From: an uncultured Lachnospiraceae bacterium
GTDB taxonomy: Bacteria; Bacillota; Clostridia; Lachnospirales; Lachnospiraceae
DNA length: 30,647 nucleotides
NCBI GenBank assembly: GCA_910579645.1
Contig: CAJTVK010000043.1
Span: forward strand, 1 to 30,647
Reading direction: 5' to 3'
Below the pieces are notes generated by a model. It did no database searches. It had not been told where the DNA came from and saw nothing but the letters and a program-made list of their open reading frames with translations. The position numbers and the translations under genes were made by a program. The stretch's first letter is position 1. Every line of letters begins with the position of its first letter. Shown piece by piece: positions 14,909 to 22,801 of the stretch.

Positions 14909-16729
14909 ATGGAGGAGAATAAAACCACAGCTACACAGAAAACAAAGGGCTTTCGGAGCCTGACAGTTATGTTGATTTCAATTATCTTTATTATGATTGC
15001 AATCCCTACGATTGGGCTGGCATGTCTTGGCACTTATTATCTGCGCCAGTCCATGGATGAGTCGGTGGAATTATATGAAGAGTCCATGTCGGACGGTTAT
15101 TCAATGGAAATCAAATCCCAAGTGCAGGGTGCCTTGGCGGTAGTGCAGAGTTACTATGACCGTAGCCAGAGCGGCGAGATAACGGAGGAAGAAGCGAAGG
15201 AAATGGCTGCCGAAGCTGTCCGCGCCATGCGCTATCGGGATGACGCATCCGGATATATATGGATTGACGGGGCGGATTACATATTGGTCATGCACCCTAT
15301 TCTGACAGAGCAGGAAGGGGACAACAGGTATGACCTGACGGATCAGAACGGCGTGAAGGTTACGCAGAGCGTAGTGGCATCGGCCAAAGCCGGCGGCGGC
15401 TACAACGAATTTTATTTTACCAAATCGGACGGGGTGACGGTTGCGCCCAAGATTGCTTATTCCGAGATGTTTGAGCCTTGGGGATGGGCGGTTGCCACGG
15501 GTAATTATGTGGACGATATGAATGAAAAGCTGGATGGCATGAAGGGCAAAATCAGGAATGATTTTTCCAAAATGGTTACGATGTTCGGAGTTTCCGCGTT
15601 TGTCATGCTGGTTGTGGCATTGGTCGTATCCGCGTTTGCAGGCATGGGAATTACCAAAGGGATCAAGCTGGTGGAAAGCAACCTGCGGCAGGCTGCCAAA
15701 GGCGATCTGAGTTTCACCGTCAATGCAAGGCTGCTGAAACGGGGCGATGAAATCGGGGAAATGGCACGTTCGCTGGAGGACGTCCGGCAGTCTCTGGCAG
15801 GCATGCTGGGCAGCGTGGTGCATACCGGGGAATCGCTGAACCAGAGCAGTGAAAGGTTCAGTGAGAAATTCGAAAATATATCGGAGAGCATTCAGAATAC
15901 CAATAAGGCCATTGAAGACTTGGCACAGGGGGCAACCTATCAGGCCAATGAGACGGAGACGGTCAATGATAAGATCAAAGAACTTGGCGGCGTAGTGGAA
16001 GTGGAGAAGAATGATGTCAACAAGCTGGAAGAAACGGTATCTGCCATGACGCAGCATACGGAAGGGGCTTCCGACAGCATCAGGGAACTGGAGCGGATTA
16101 CGAAGGCTACCATTGAGACGATTGAAGTGGTTTCCGAGCAGACCAATAAAAATAATGATTCGGCAGCGAATATCAATAAGGCCGTGGAGATTATCAAAGG
16201 ATTGGCAGGCCAGACGAACCTGCTTTCGCTGAATGCCAGCATAGAAGCTGCCCGTGCAGGGGAAGCCGGCAAGGGATTTGCCGTAGTGGCAGAGGAAATC
16301 AGAAATCTTTCCGAGGAATCCTCGGAAAATGCAAAAGAAATAGAGGGAATTGTCAAAGAACTGATAGGAAATGTGGAAGTTTCCGTCAGCAAGATGCAGG
16401 AAGTGACCGATAATGTACAGAAACAGCAGAAGTGCCTGAATGAAACCAGGGAAGTATTTAAGAAACTGCTGAAAGAGGTTGAGCTGGTGGAAGAAGTGAC
16501 GAAGGAACTTGGCGGGCAGACGGAGATTCTGAATTCGCTGAAGCAGATTGTTACCGATTCCGTGAATAACTTGGCCAGCGTGGTGGAAGAAAATGCCGCA
16601 TCCACGGAGGAGACAAGCGCAAGCATGGCTCTTCTGTCCCAGACAATCAGTGAATGTACGGAGGATACGCTGGTATTGGTGGAACTGAGCCATCGCCAGA
16701 ATGCCGAGGCAAGCAAGTTCCGGCTGTAA
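14909..16729 (+). CDS. Methyl-accepting chemotaxis protein with a single Cache sensor domain
   Basis: The protein (606 residues) has a membrane helix at about 21-45, an extracellular sCache-type domain (about 50-195, with ASGYIWIDGADYILVMHP and GWAVATGNYVDDM), a second helix (about 213-237), a HAMP domain and a long helical signalling domain. The hairpin tip that binds CheA/CheW is at about residues 435-465 (QTNLLSLNASIEAARAGEAG, then FAVVAEEIRNL). Such Cache domains bind small ligands such as organic acids. AGGAGGTGG stands right before the ATG at 14909; the frame continues upstream to 14864 but that start has no ribosome binding site and overlaps the promoter zone. A terminator follows the gene. 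Confidence 0.9.
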   Translation: MEENKTTATQKTKGFRSLTVMLISIIFIMIAIPTIGLACLGTYYLRQSMDESVELYEESMSDGYSMEIKSQVQGALAVVQSYYDRSQSGEITEEEAKEMAAEAVRAMRYRDDASGYIWIDGADYILVMHPILTEQEGDNRYDLTDQNGVKVTQSVVASAKAGGGYNEFYFTKSDGVTVAPKIAYSEMFEPWGWAVATGNYVDDMNEKLDGMKGKIRNDFSKMVTMFGVSAFVMLVVALVVSAFAGMGITKGIKLVESNLRQAAKGDLSFTVNARLLKRGDEIGEMARSLEDVRQSLAGMLGSVVHTGESLNQSSERFSEKFENISESIQNTNKAIEDLAQGATYQANETETVNDKIKELGGVVEVEKNDVNKLEETVSAMTQHTEGASDSIRELERITKATIETIEVVSEQTNKNNDSAANINKAVEIIKGLAGQTNLLSLNASIEAARAGEAGKGFAVVAEEIRNLSEESSENAKEIEGIVKELIGNVEVSVSKMQEVTDNVQKQQKCLNETREVFKKLLKEVELVEEVTKELGGQTEILNSLKQIVTDSVNNLASVVEENAASTEETSASMALLSQTISECTEDTLVLVELSHRQNAEASKFRL

Positions 16730-16769
16730 GCCGCAGAAATTGCTGCATTATCGGTGTTAAAGCAAAACG

Positions 16770-16811
16770 CCCTGCTTTATGGACTGTATTTCCATAAGGC
16801 AGGGTATTTTT
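16770..16811 (+). terminator. Intrinsic terminator after the chemoreceptor gene
   Basis: CCCTGCTTTATGGA (16770-16783) pairs with TCCATAAGGCAGGG (16791-16804) over 14 bp with one G-T pair and a 7-base loop, followed by TATTTTTG. It is a convincing rho-independent terminator. Confidence 0.75.
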
Positions 16812-16889
16812 GTGCAATTTGAGGTTGTTTGCACAGAATATTTCATAAACGGGCTCTTCCTGTTTGCAGTCGCTTTTCAGATTCGGTCT

Positions 16890-16970
16890 CAGCAGGCCGC
16901 ATTCGCTGAAAAAATCTTCCGCTTTCCCGTTAAAAAACTCAATGTTCCCTATGGCGTTTTGCATTCTCTG
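16890..16970 (-). pseudogene. Possible remnant of an RNA (uracil-5) methyltransferase gene
   Basis: The minus strand encodes QNAIGNIEFFNGKAEDFF (about 16908-16961), which resembles the SAM-binding segment of TrmA/RlmD-type methyltransferases (pattern NAxxNxIxNxEFxxGxAEDxx). The surrounding frame does not continue into the rest of such an enzyme and has no start signal. This is a weak, pattern-based call; chance similarity is quite possible. Confidence 0.2.
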
Positions 16971-17225
16971 CGCCGGCATTAAGTCATATTTTTTGATTTT
17001 GTGTCCGGTTCCGGGAGAAAATCCTGTCATGATTTGGGGGATATGGGTGCCTTTAATAGAAAAATAGAATAGAAAAGTGAGCGTATTGTTCTATTTTTGA
17101 GTTTTTATTCCGTATCGCAAGGGGAAGCGGTACTTTATAATGGATATTGGGAGGAATGCAAAAGGGTTGCTGAGGAAAAAAATAATCAGAATACAGCATA
17201 TTTTATTGGAAAAGGAGAGAAAGCT

Positions 17226-18074
17226 ATGGATAATATACATTTTACATTTCTATATGTGGATTTATATTCCATGGGAAAGACTTGGGTATATCCGGAATCT
17301 GTCATACCGTACAATATATTGCGCTATATTGTAAAAGGAAGGGCGGAGTTCTGCATTGACGGGGAAGTGACGGAGGTGGAGGAAAATCAGATTGTTTATA
17401 TACCCAGCGGATGCAGGATGTCCTGCAGTTCGCTGACGGATACGTTTGAGTTTTTCAGCATCCGCTTCACCACATCGGTATTTTATGAAAGTGAAGATGT
17501 GCTGGATGTTTATTACGGGATTCCGAGAGTGACGGAAAACAAGGGGGAAGATGTTTACTTTAGGGAAATATATAAATGGGTAAAAATGGAGCACATTGCA
17601 AAACGATGCTTTGTGAGGGGATATCTTGATTTACTGATTGGTTCACTGGCGGTCAGAGGAAAGAAGATTGACCGGGAGGAGCAATCCGTTCAAAGGGAAA
17701 CCTATGATCTGGAAAAAATAAAAAGGCGTGCCATGAAGACAAGCCAGAGGATTGATCCGAGGATAGAGATTGTGGTGGATTATGTGGTGCTGCATCCTAC
17801 GGAAAAATATACGCCGAAAAAAATGGCGAGCATGGTGGAACTGAGCAAGCAGCGGTTCAGCAGCCTGTTCAAGGCCAATACGGGGAAAACACCTATGGAA
17901 TATGTGCGGGAGATACGACTTGTGACTGCGGCCCGGAAACTGCTTACCAGCAATGACAACATTAATGATATTGCCTATGCGGTAGGGTATGAAGATGCCA
18001 ACTATTTTATCCGGGAATTCAAGACGGCATTCGGATATACGCCGAATCAATACCGGCAAGTGGCCAGAGAGTGA
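17226..18074 (+). CDS. AraC-family transcriptional regulator
   Basis: The 282-residue protein has an N-terminal cupin-like ligand-binding half (RYIVKGRAEFCIDGEVTEVE, then IVYIPSGCRM) and a C-terminal AraC double helix-turn-helix at about residues 180-280 (MASMVELSKQRFSSLFKANT, INDIAYAVGYEDANYFIREF, TPNQYRQVA). The frame extends upstream to a TTG at 17097, but AAAGGAGAG directly before the ATG at 17226 makes this the start. It lies upstream of the second sugar importer, and two tandem 12-base repeats in between are its likely operators. It probably activates the importer when its sugar ligand is bound. Confidence 0.9.
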   Translation: MDNIHFTFLYVDLYSMGKTWVYPESVIPYNILRYIVKGRAEFCIDGEVTEVEENQIVYIPSGCRMSCSSLTDTFEFFSIRFTTSVFYESEDVLDVYYGIPRVTENKGEDVYFREIYKWVKMEHIAKRCFVRGYLDLLIGSLAVRGKKIDREEQSVQRETYDLEKIKRRAMKTSQRIDPRIEIVVDYVVLHPTEKYTPKKMASMVELSKQRFSSLFKANTGKTPMEYVREIRLVTAARKLLTSNDNINDIAYAVGYEDANYFIREFKTAFGYTPNQYRQVARE

Positions 18075-18163
18075 ACGGGTTTGTGAAATCAGTCAGTGAT
18101 ATGGGGGGGACGGCAAGGGCTGCGGCAGCCGCTTGGCCCGTTGTCCGCGGGAATAAAAAGGGA

Positions 18164-18195
18164 TGAGCGTCTAGTGCTATTATTGAGCGTCTGGT
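18164..18195 (+). promoter_or_regulatory. Tandem direct-repeat operator, probably for the AraC regulator
   Basis: TGAGCGTCTAGT (18164-18175) and TGAGCGTCTGGT (18184-18195) differ at one base and start 20 bases apart, about two helical turns. That spacing on one DNA face is the usual pattern for AraC-family dimers. The second copy overlaps the candidate -35 box of the importer promoter. The match to the regulator encoded next door is inference. Confidence 0.6.
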
Positions 18196-18210
18196 TAGTA
18201 GAAATATACA
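18183..18210 (+). promoter_or_regulatory. Candidate promoter of the second sugar importer
   Basis: TTGAGC (18183-18188) and TATACA (18205-18210) are separated by 16 bases, about 90 bases before the binding-protein start. The -35 box is embedded in the second operator repeat, the arrangement seen for AraC activators that touch the polymerase at -35. A second possible -10 is TAAAAT at 18222-18227. Confidence 0.35.
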
Positions 18211-18300
18211 AAAAATACAAGTAAAATAAGGCTAATGTAAGCAAGTTGCTTAAATAAATCAAACGGAAAGCGGAGAAGGTATTTTGAAAGGAGAGAAGCT

Positions 18301-19700
18301 ATGAGAAGAAAACTAGCGATGTGTTTGGCAGGGATTATGTTGGTATCAGGCATTCTGGCCGGCTGCGGCTCGGGGGGAGAAAAGGGGAGTGCGCAGAGTA
18401 CGGCAGCCGGGGAACCGCAGACGGAAACTGCGGCAGGAGAAGAGGAAGCTTCCGGCGGAACGGAAAGCGCAGGAAGCCTGAAAGGGGATATTACGTTCTG
18501 GCATTCCTTTACCCAAGGGCCGCGTCTGGAGGTTATTCAGGAAACGGCAGATCAGTTCATGAAGGACAACCCGGATGTGACGATTACGATTGAAACATTT
18601 TCCTGGGGAGACTTTTACACGAAATGGACGACCGGTCTTTCTTCCGGGAATGTGCCGGATATGAGCACGGCGCTTCCGGGGCATGTGGTGGAAATGATGG
18701 ATGCGGAGGCTTTGGTTTCCGTGGATGACCTGATTGATGAAATCGGAAGGGACAAATTTGCGGCGGCGACTTTGTCGGAAGGGGAAAAGGATGGGGTATG
18801 TTATTCCCTGCCGCTTTACTCTCATGCGCAGGTTATGTGGTACCGAAAAGATTTATTGGAAGCTGCCGGACTGGAAGTGCCGAAAACTTGGGAAGAATTT
18901 GCGGCGGCGGCAAAAGCGCTGACAAAGGACGGTGTATATGGATGTTCTTTCCCTTGGGCTCCAGCGATCTGATGGCAACCCGTTTCCTTAATTTTTATGT
19001 AAGAAGCGGCGGGGGAAGCCTGCTGACGGATGACCTGCAGGCTGACCTGACCAGTGATTTGGCCATTGAGGGAATCAATTTCTGGCTGGATATTTACAAT
19101 AACTGCTCACCTAAGGATTCCGTGAACTATGCGGTATTGGATCAGGCGACTCTTTACTATCAGGGAAAGACGGCTTTTGACTTTAACTCAGGCTTTCAGA
19201 TCGGAGGCGTTGAGACGAACTCCCCGGATTTAGTGGATCAGATAGACTGTGCGCCTCTTCCGAAAATAAAGGAAAGCGATCCGGATTACGGTGCGGAGAC
19301 ATCCAATATACCGATGGTTATCTGGCAGAATTCAGAGCATCCGGAAATCTGCAAGGAATTTATGAAAAAGCTGTATGAACAGGAGACTTATATAAAGTTC
19401 TTGGAGGCAACTCCTGTGGGCATGCTTCCTTCCATTTCCGGCATATCGGATACGGAGGAATATCAGGCAAACGAAACGGTGCAGAAGTTCTCCAATGCAG
19501 TAGAGGTGATTTCGGATGCCATGGAACGCGGGACGGCAATCGGTTTTGAGCACGGCCCCAGCGTGCAGGCAGGGCTGCTGACTTCGCAGGGAATCATCGA
19601 GGGCATGTTCCAGGATATTATTACGAACGGAACCGATGTGGAAACTGCGGCGAAGGAAGCGGAAGCTATGCTGAATGAAATATTCAGTACGGTACAGTAA
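18301..19700 (+). pseudogene. Frameshifted ABC sugar-binding lipoprotein gene (family 1)
   Basis: Two frames together encode one family-1 sugar-binding protein of about 466 residues. The first part (18301-18972) has a lipoprotein signal (RRKLAMCLAGIML, lipobox LAGC, Cys-22), a Ser/Gly/Glu linker and the typical start of the mature fold (ITFWHSFTQGPRLEVIQ); it runs into a TGA at 18970-18972. The second part continues in the -1 frame (FPLGSSDLMATRFLNFYVRS to the stop at 19700) with the expected second lobe. Joining them at 18948 restores an unbroken protein. The cause may be a one-base loss in the TTTCCC run, a sequencing error, or real -1 slippage. It is co-directional with the MalF/MalG-type permeases, whose function depends on it. 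The ribosome binding site GAAAGGAG is intact. Confidence 0.8.
18948..18974 (+). other. Frameshift junction: TTTCCCT heptamer and TGATG stop/start overlap
   Basis: In the 0 frame the codons are TTC CCT preceded by T, so the heptamer reads T TTC CCT, the X XXY YYZ layout of -1 slippery sites; after slipping both tRNAs would still read Phe and Pro. The 0 frame stops at TGA 18970-18972, and ATG 18972-18974 overlaps it and is in the -1 frame, allowing re-initiation at MATRFLN. C as the Y base is not a strong slippery choice, so an indel remains the simplest view. Confidence 0.6.
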
Positions 19701-19725
19701 ACGATACCAGGCAACATGGCCATCT

Positions 19726-19768
19726 GAGAGTATCCCTTAGGGCGGATGCACTTGGGGATGCTCTTTTT
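19726..19768 (+). terminator. Terminator between binding-protein and permease genes
   Basis: GAGTATCCC (19728-19736) pairs with GGGATGCTC (19755-19763) with one G-T pair, extended by A-T at 19727/19764, followed by TTTTTA. It lies inside the operon, so it probably works as a partial terminator that keeps permease levels below binding-protein levels. Confidence 0.6.
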
Positions 19769-19829
19769 ATGGCCTTTTTGAGGGCTCATTGCCGGAGGGC
19801 AGTGGGCTGCTGAAAGGCGGCAAATGTTT

Positions 19830-20717
19830 ATGAAGAAAAAGAGAAATTATGACTATGCCCGTTGGATTTTTGTATTGCCTGCATTGCTGATTGTCGGAAT
19901 ATTGCTGATATATCCTATTTTTTCCAGCTTGTATTACAGTATGACGACAAAACATCTGATTAAGGCATCCTATAAGTTTGTGGGGCTGAACAATTATAAA
20001 GACATTCTTTCGGATGCCAAATTTTACAAAGCATTCCTGACTTCCATCCTCTGGACGGCAGGTTCCCTGGCAGGGCAGCTGCTGATAGGCTTTTCTGCGG
20101 CTCTGGCAATCAATAGGGTGAAAATCGGGAAGGGGGTATACCGGACGCTTCTGATTATCCCGTGGGCATTCCCGTCCATTGTCATAGCGCTTTCCTGGAA
20201 GTGGATTTTGAACGGCGTATCGGGATTCGTTCCGAATTTACTGGTGGAAATGGGGCTTTGCAGTGAACTGCCTCAGTTTTTAAGTGACAGCAGACTGGTA
20301 TTTTTCACTTTGATTTTTATTAATGTCTGGTTCGGGGCGCCCATGATTATGGTCAATGTGCTGTCTGCCCTTCAGACCATCCCGCAGGACCAGTACGAAG
20401 CGGCGCAGATTGACGGGGCATCAAGGGTGCAGCAGTTCAGGCATATTACCATGCCGCATATTAAGATAGTTGTGGGATTGCTGGTAGTGCTCCGGACAAT
20501 TTGGATTTTCAACAATTTTGACCTGATTTACCTGATTACAGGGGGAGGCCCGGCAAATGCCACGACTACGGTTCCCATCTATGCCTATAATATGGGCTGG
20601 GGGACAAAGCTGTTGGGCAAATCTTCCGCAGTGACCATGCTGCTGCTGGCGTTCCTGCTCTTTGTCTGTGTCATATATTTCACGGTTATTTCTAAGTGGG
20701 AGAAGGAGGATAAGTAA
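19830..20717 (+). CDS. ABC sugar transporter permease, MalF/UgpA type
   Basis: This 295-residue membrane protein has a first hydrophobic segment at about 11-34 (WIFVLPALLIVGILLIYPIF), five further segments, and the EAA loop YEAAQIDGASRVQQFRHITMP at about residues 189-209. GGGPANATTTVPIYAYN near the C terminus is typical of this family. Two Met codons compete: 19824 is only 3 bases from AAAGGCGG, while 19830 is 9 bases away, so 19830 is preferred. Its stop overlaps the start of the MalG-type gene by one base, so the two are translationally coupled. No ATPase gene accompanies them. Confidence 0.88.
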   Translation: MKKKRNYDYARWIFVLPALLIVGILLIYPIFSSLYYSMTTKHLIKASYKFVGLNNYKDILSDAKFYKAFLTSILWTAGSLAGQLLIGFSAALAINRVKIGKGVYRTLLIIPWAFPSIVIALSWKWILNGVSGFVPNLLVEMGLCSELPQFLSDSRLVFFTLIFINVWFGAPMIMVNVLSALQTIPQDQYEAAQIDGASRVQQFRHITMPHIKIVVGLLVVLRTIWIFNNFDLIYLITGGGPANATTTVPIYAYNMGWGTKLLGKSSAVTMLLLAFLLFVCVIYFTVISKWEKEDK

Positions 20718-21550
20718 TGACGAATTGGAAGGAAAAAATGGGAGGTGCTTTCTGCCATCTGTATTTAATCATATTGTCCGTTATCGCTTTTTTCCCATTG
20801 GTATGGATTTTGATGTGCTCCGTAAAATCCTCGGGAGAGCTGACGGCAAATCCTACTCATTTTCTGCCAAAGCAGTTTACCATGGAGAACTTTACCCATG
20901 TCATCCATGACTTGGGCTTTGCGCTGAACATTGGCAATAGTTTGCTGATTGCGCTGTTTACCACATGCATCGCCATAGTGATTTCCTCCATGGCAGCTTA
21001 CGGGATTGTCCGCTTTTTCCCGAAATTAGGGGCGCTGATGTCCAGAGCCTTGGTGGCAACCTATATGTTCCCGCCGATTCTGCTGGCAATTCCCTATTCT
21101 TTGGTAATGGCGAAGCTGGGGCTGGTAAATACAAGGGTAGGCTTGGTGATTGTATATCTTTCTTTCAGCGTGCCTTATGCAGTATGGATGCTGGTAGGAT
21201 TTTTCAAGACGGTGCCTCTGGGGATTGAGGAAGCGGCAAGGGTGGACGGAGCCAACAAGTTCCAGATTTTCGTGGGGATTGTGCTGCCGTTAGTAATGCC
21301 CGGCATAGTAGCCACTGCGATTTATACATTTATCAATGCATGGAACGAGTTCCTGTATTCTTTAATTCTAATTAACAGTACGGATAAAATGACGGTGTCG
21401 GTGGCTCTGAAGTCGCTGCAGGGGGCCGAAATCCTGGATTGGGGGGATATGATGGCGGCCTCTGCGCTGGTGGTGATTCCGTCGGTAGTATTCTTTATGT
21501 TTATACAGAATAAGATAGCCAGCGGCATGACGGACGGTGCGGTGAAGTAA
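20717..21550 (+). CDS. ABC sugar transporter permease, MalG type
   Basis: The 277-residue permease has the MalG-type layout: N-terminal segment (LYLIILSVIAFFPLVWILMC), six hydrophobic segments, the EAA loop IEEAARVDGANKFQIFVGIVLP at about residues 171-192, and the C-terminal end ASGMTDGAVK. GAAGGAGG lies before the ATG, which overlaps the upstream TAA (TAATG). With the MalF-type protein it forms the pore of a sugar importer whose binding protein is the frameshifted gene upstream. Confidence 0.9.
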   Translation: MTNWKEKMGGAFCHLYLIILSVIAFFPLVWILMCSVKSSGELTANPTHFLPKQFTMENFTHVIHDLGFALNIGNSLLIALFTTCIAIVISSMAAYGIVRFFPKLGALMSRALVATYMFPPILLAIPYSLVMAKLGLVNTRVGLVIVYLSFSVPYAVWMLVGFFKTVPLGIEEAARVDGANKFQIFVGIVLPLVMPGIVATAIYTFINAWNEFLYSLILINSTDKMTVSVALKSLQGAEILDWGDMMAASALVVIPSVVFFMFIQNKIASGMTDGAVK

Positions 21551-21585
21551 CCCGCCCAAGGCTTAAGCGGAACAGTAAACAGGAA

Positions 21586-21635
21586 GGCCTGCCGGATTGC
21601 GGCGCCAGGCCGCAGAAGGAGACGGAGGGCAGGCC
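21586..21635 (+). other. Nested inverted repeat between permease and dehydrogenase genes
   Basis: GGCCTGCC (21586-21593) pairs with GGCAGGCC (21628-21635), and inside it TGCGGC (21598-21603) pairs with GCCGCA (21609-21614) around a 5-base loop. There is no T run, so it is more likely an RNA stability or processing element than a terminator. Confidence 0.4.
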
Positions 21636-21685
21636 GGCAAACAAGGATGCTTCCCGGCAGCAGCCGGGTGAAAGGAATGGTAATT

Positions 21686-22798
21686 ATGAAAAAAATCGGA
21701 TATGCAATTGTGGGGACAGGATATTTCGGTGCGGAACTGGGACGGATTATGAAGGAGCAGGAAGGGGCGGAAATCGTAGCCGTGCTGGATCCGGAAAATG
21801 CACAGGAAGTAGCGAAGGAACTGGGGTGTGACGTGGAAACGGACTTAGATACGCTGTACAGCCGGGAAGACGTGGATGCGGTAATTGTGGCGACGCCGAA
21901 TTACTTACATAAGGAACCGGTAATTAAGGCGGCGGAGCATGGCGTGGATGTGTTCTGTGAGAAACCCATTGCCTTAAACTATCAGGACTGTGATGAAATG
22001 GTAAGATGCTGTCAGGAGAATAAAGTGACTTTTATGGCGGGACATGTGATGAATTTCTTCCATGGGGTGCATTATGCAAAGCAGCTGATCAATGACGGAG
22101 TGATAGGGAAAATTCTGTACTGCCATTCCGCCAGGAACGGTTGGGAGGAGAGGCAGCCCAGCATATCCTGGAAGAAAATAAGGGCAAAATCCGGCGGGCA
22201 CCTGTACCACCATATCCATGAACTGGACTGCGTGCAGTTTCTGATGGGCGGAATGCCGGAAACCGTTACGATGACGGGAGGAAATGTGGCGCATCAGGGA
22301 GAGGATTTCGGCGATGAGGACGACATGCTTTTTGTCAACATGGAGTATCCGGATAACCGCTATGCGGTGCTGGAGTGGGGCTCCGCATTCCATTGGCCGG
22401 AGCATTATGTGCTGATTCAGGGAACCAAAGGAGCCATTAGGCTGGATATGTGCAATTGCGGGGGAATGCTTAAAGTAGGAGGAAAGGAAGAGCATTTCCT
22501 GGTGCATGAGTCGCAGGAAGAGGATGACGACCGCACGAGGCTCTATCACGGAACGGAGATGGACGGCGCCATCATGTACGGAAAACCGGGGAAGAAGCCC
22601 CCTATGTGGCTGCACAGCATAATGAGGAAGGAAATGGAGTATTTTAACGGAATTATGCATGGGGCGGAAGCGGATGAGGAATTCAGCCCTCTGCTGACCG
22701 GGGAAGCTGCAAGGGCGGCCATTGCCACGGCAGATGCATGTACGATGTCACGTTATGAAAACCGGAAAGTGAAGCTGAGTGAAATACTGGAAAAGTAA
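21686..22798 (+). CDS. Gfo/Idh/MocA-family sugar dehydrogenase
   Basis: The 370-residue protein begins with a Rossmann fold (IGYAIVGTGYFGAELGRIM, then VDAVIVATPNYLHKEPVIKA) and the family mark CEKPIAL at about residues 93-99, where the Lys-Pro contributes to NAD(P) and substrate binding. The C-terminal half is the alpha/beta substrate domain with HHIHELDCVQFLMGG supplying the conserved catalytic-region His residues. Members oxidise or reduce sugars, inositols or their derivatives in the cytoplasm. The start at 21686 has AAAGGA at 9 bases; earlier in-frame Met codons do not. It sits at the end of the second importer operon, so it probably acts on the imported sugar. Confidence 0.9.
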   Translation: MKKIGYAIVGTGYFGAELGRIMKEQEGAEIVAVLDPENAQEVAKELGCDVETDLDTLYSREDVDAVIVATPNYLHKEPVIKAAEHGVDVFCEKPIALNYQDCDEMVRCCQENKVTFMAGHVMNFFHGVHYAKQLINDGVIGKILYCHSARNGWEERQPSISWKKIRAKSGGHLYHHIHELDCVQFLMGGMPETVTMTGGNVAHQGEDFGDEDDMLFVNMEYPDNRYAVLEWGSAFHWPEHYVLIQGTKGAIRLDMCNCGGMLKVGGKEEHFLVHESQEEDDDRTRLYHGTEMDGAIMYGKPGKKPPMWLHSIMRKEMEYFNGIMHGAEADEEFSPLLTGEAARAAIATADACTMSRYENRKVKLSEILEK

Positions 22799-22801
22799 AG
22801 G

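Larger units (their letters stand above)
16730..17225. other. Intergenic region between chemoreceptor and AraC regulator
   Basis: About 500 bases without a clear gene. It contains the chemoreceptor terminator (16770-16811), a possible gene remnant on the minus strand (about 16890-16970), and a TATAAT at 17136-17141 that may serve the AraC gene although no good -35 box stands at the right distance. Confidence 0.5.

Noticed and set aside
15101..16693. A 530-codon open frame on the minus strand across the first chemoreceptor
   Set aside because: It is a shadow of the chemoreceptor gene: composition is odd (very rich in Phe, His, Leu, Gln), there is no ribosome binding site, and the + strand frame is a clear MCP.
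17097..17225. An N-terminal extension of the AraC regulator from a TTG at 17097
   Set aside because: AAAGGAGAG is placed directly before the ATG at 17226, and the extension has no cupin-like or other known sequence.
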